Made by a program: the position numbers and the translations under genes
Notes under the pieces: generated by a model
Databases searched by the model: none
What the model was told of the DNA's origin: nothing
What the model saw: only the letters and a program-made list of their open reading frames with translations
Assembly: GCA_013400975.1 (NCBI GenBank)
Contig: WBMZ01004703.1
Span: 1-64,000 of the forward strand
Direction of reading: 5' to 3'
Source: Atrichornis clamosus
Lineage: Eukaryota > Chordata > Aves > Passeriformes > Menuridae
Length of the DNA stretch: 64,000 nucleotides
Shown here: piece after piece, positions 62,476-64,000 of the stretch
Layout of the letters: each line of letters opens with the position of its first letter
Numbering within the stretch: position 1 is the first letter of the stretch

Positions 62476-62963
62476 CAGAATCACAGAATCACTAAGGTTG
62501 GAAAAGCCCTCCCAGGCCACGGAGTGCAGGCCGTGCCCCATCCCCACCTTGTCCCCAGCCCAGAGCTCTGAGTGCCCCGTCCAGGCCTTCCTGGGACACC
62601 TCCAGGGCTGGGGACTCCAACACCTCCCTGGGCAGCCCCTGCCAAGGCCTGGCCACCCTTTCCAGGGAGAAATTCCTCCTGCTGTCCACCCTGCCCCTCC
62701 CCTGGCCCAGCCTGAGGCCGGTCCCTCTCCTCCTGTCCCTGTTCTCTGGGAGCAGAGCCCGACCCCCCCTGGCTGCCCCCTCCTGTCAGGGGCTGGTGCA
62801 GAGCCAGAAGGGCCCCCCTGAGCCTCCTTTGCTCCAGGCTGAGCCCCTTTCCCCGCTCCCTCAGCTGCTCCTGCTGCTCCAGCCCCTTCCCAGCTCCGGT
62901 CCCTTCCCTGGACACGCTCCAGCCCCTCCAGGGCTCTCTGGCCAGGAGGGCCCAGAACTGAAC
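62476..62963 (-). mobile_element. CR1 LINE 3' end (type D)
   Basis: Antisense CR1 of about 488 bases. The + strand starts 'cagaatcacagaatcactaa', a preserved complement of the ATTCTATG-type tail, then 'ggttggaaaagccctcccag'. The minus strand reads DSRRNFSLERVARPWQGLPR and then EVLESP, the ORF2 C-terminal block seen also at 17.1 kb. It continues upstream into sequence with 'cccagcctgaggccggtccc' and 'gctgctccagccccttccca', ending at 'gggcccagaactgaac'. The GC content is very high, which produces long overlapping open frames (117 and 144 codons) that are not genes. Confidence 0.93.
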
Positions 62964-64000
62964 AAATAATAAAGAATTGTGCTATAAAAAAATGTGCCAG
63001 ATTTGTAACACCAGGTAATTAATGTCTAATGGGTGCACATCCATTAGGATAAACTAATCCTTATGACCTTCGTTTCCTAACTCTCCCCATCCTATTCAGA
63101 AATGCAAAAATAAGATATTCAGGTAAGATCAATAATCTGATCACATCAATACAGCATTTAGCTCAAAGCCACTGTAGCCTTGTCACAGTGCTGATGAAAA
63201 CAAGTTTGGGAATGGTTTTTGTAGGATGTCTCCACACCAGTTTGAGTCTATTTCTAATAGAAGTGGGTAAGCAAGGAGAGAACTGCAGCCATCAATCCCA
63301 GAAAGGAAAAAGACTTGACTCAGAACTTCAGGACCAGCAGGAGACAGAACGATTGCCCAGACAGGGAAGATCTGTTTCTCAAATGGTAATGAGAGGCCTT
63401 AGAGACTTCAGGTACTTGAAGTTTGAAGGCCGAGACAAAAATAAGCTGAAACTTCTTATTATCTGCATTGTCATAAACTGCTGGTCATCAGAGCCAGTAT
63501 TTGTGGAGTGGATTTAAAAAATATGCAGAGCTGAGACCAAATGATCATGAGCATTGTGTCCCCAGAACTGCACTGCAGGTAATTATACTCTTTATTCTGG
63601 ATGCAATGCAAGCAACAAAGACCAGAGCAGAAAATTCACAGAAGTTTTAAAATATTTACAACAACAGCAGCATTTTTATATATATCCTGATCATCAAGTT
63701 AATGCTGGATTTTTAATTAGAAATGGTGTTTTCTGGAGAAGCAATTATTAGGTACAAGAAATTAAAAGTAATTATGAGCAGGTAAAGAAAAATTAAATAG
63801 AACATTGAATCCCACAAATAACTACCTATGACAAAAGTCCCAAGCTCCTTTGTGCAAAAGCAGAAATTCCGTGGGATTCAAGAGACAAATGCTTCTGATA
63901 ATTTTTTCTCACATTCCTCCTTTAGGTGATAAAAGGACACCTCAATTTTTAATATGTATTTTTTCCTTAGTTTCCTCCTCTCAGAGTGTTAACAAGGTTG
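62964..64000. other. Unique sequence at the right end
   Basis: AT-rich and without a recognised repeat. A 109-codon open frame (63188-63517) and a 65-codon frame (63554-63751) on the + strand show no domain and no clear splice context. The window ends inside this sequence. Confidence 0.45.

Noticed and set aside
62481..62915. 144-codon minus-strand open frame rich in Gly, Gln and Arg
   Set aside because: It is on the sense strand of a CR1 but in a frame different from that of ORF2; high GC keeps it open.
1..64000. CRISPR arrays, operons, prophage or bacterial insertion sequences
   Set aside because: The composition, CR1 elements and lack of dense coding show vertebrate nuclear DNA; the short tandem repeats seen are microsatellites.

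Overview
This window looks like non-coding nuclear DNA from a bird, probably a passerine. The main evidence is a set of about a dozen well-preserved 3' ends of CR1 (chicken repeat 1) non-LTR retrotransposons, plus several older, eroded CR1-like pieces. The copies share the avian CR1 3' architecture: a vestige of the ORF2 (reverse transcriptase) C-terminus with a W-x-R-x-PREAV-like block, then a segment ending in 'aaggtcccttccaaccc', then a tail related to ATTCTATG repeats. The passerine assignment rests on my memory of consensus sequences and is weaker than the avian one. Base composition is mostly AT-rich and CpG-poor, with many short homopolymer runs, as in vertebrate intron or intergenic DNA.

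I find no protein-coding gene, exon, rRNA, tRNA, CRISPR array or bacterial-style feature that I can defend. The longest open frames (about 140 to 200 codons) either lie inside CR1 copies, often on the strand opposite the element, or have no recognisable domain, so I treat them as chance openings. The window is therefore a gene desert or the inside of a large intron.

Layout: an old CR1-like remnant at about 0.5-0.9 kb; younger CR1 copies at 1.3 (-), 3.7 (+), 8.0 (+), 16.0 (+), 17.1 (+), 18.5 (+), 22.8 (-), 27.0 (-), 33.0 (+), 35.2 (+), 48.0 (+) and 62.5 kb (-); older CR1-like pieces at 9.5, 32.1-32.9 and 60.6 kb. The CR1 copies fall into at least five sequence types by their upstream parts. 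The 12.5 kb from 35.5 to 48.0 kb and the 12.5 kb from 48.1 to 60.6 kb contain no repeat I recognise.

The most notable non-repeat feature is a compact CpG island at about 15.24-15.60 kb (36 CpG in 360 bases and about 69% GC by hand count). It contains three TGCAAA octamer-like half sites, TAAT homeodomain cores and a diverged 18-base direct duplication. It is the best candidate regulatory element or promoter here. Weaker candidates are a 9-bp-arm palindrome beside a CACGTG E-box at 29.0 kb and an AT-rich homeodomain-motif block at 57.5-57.9 kb. I did not find a new biological system.
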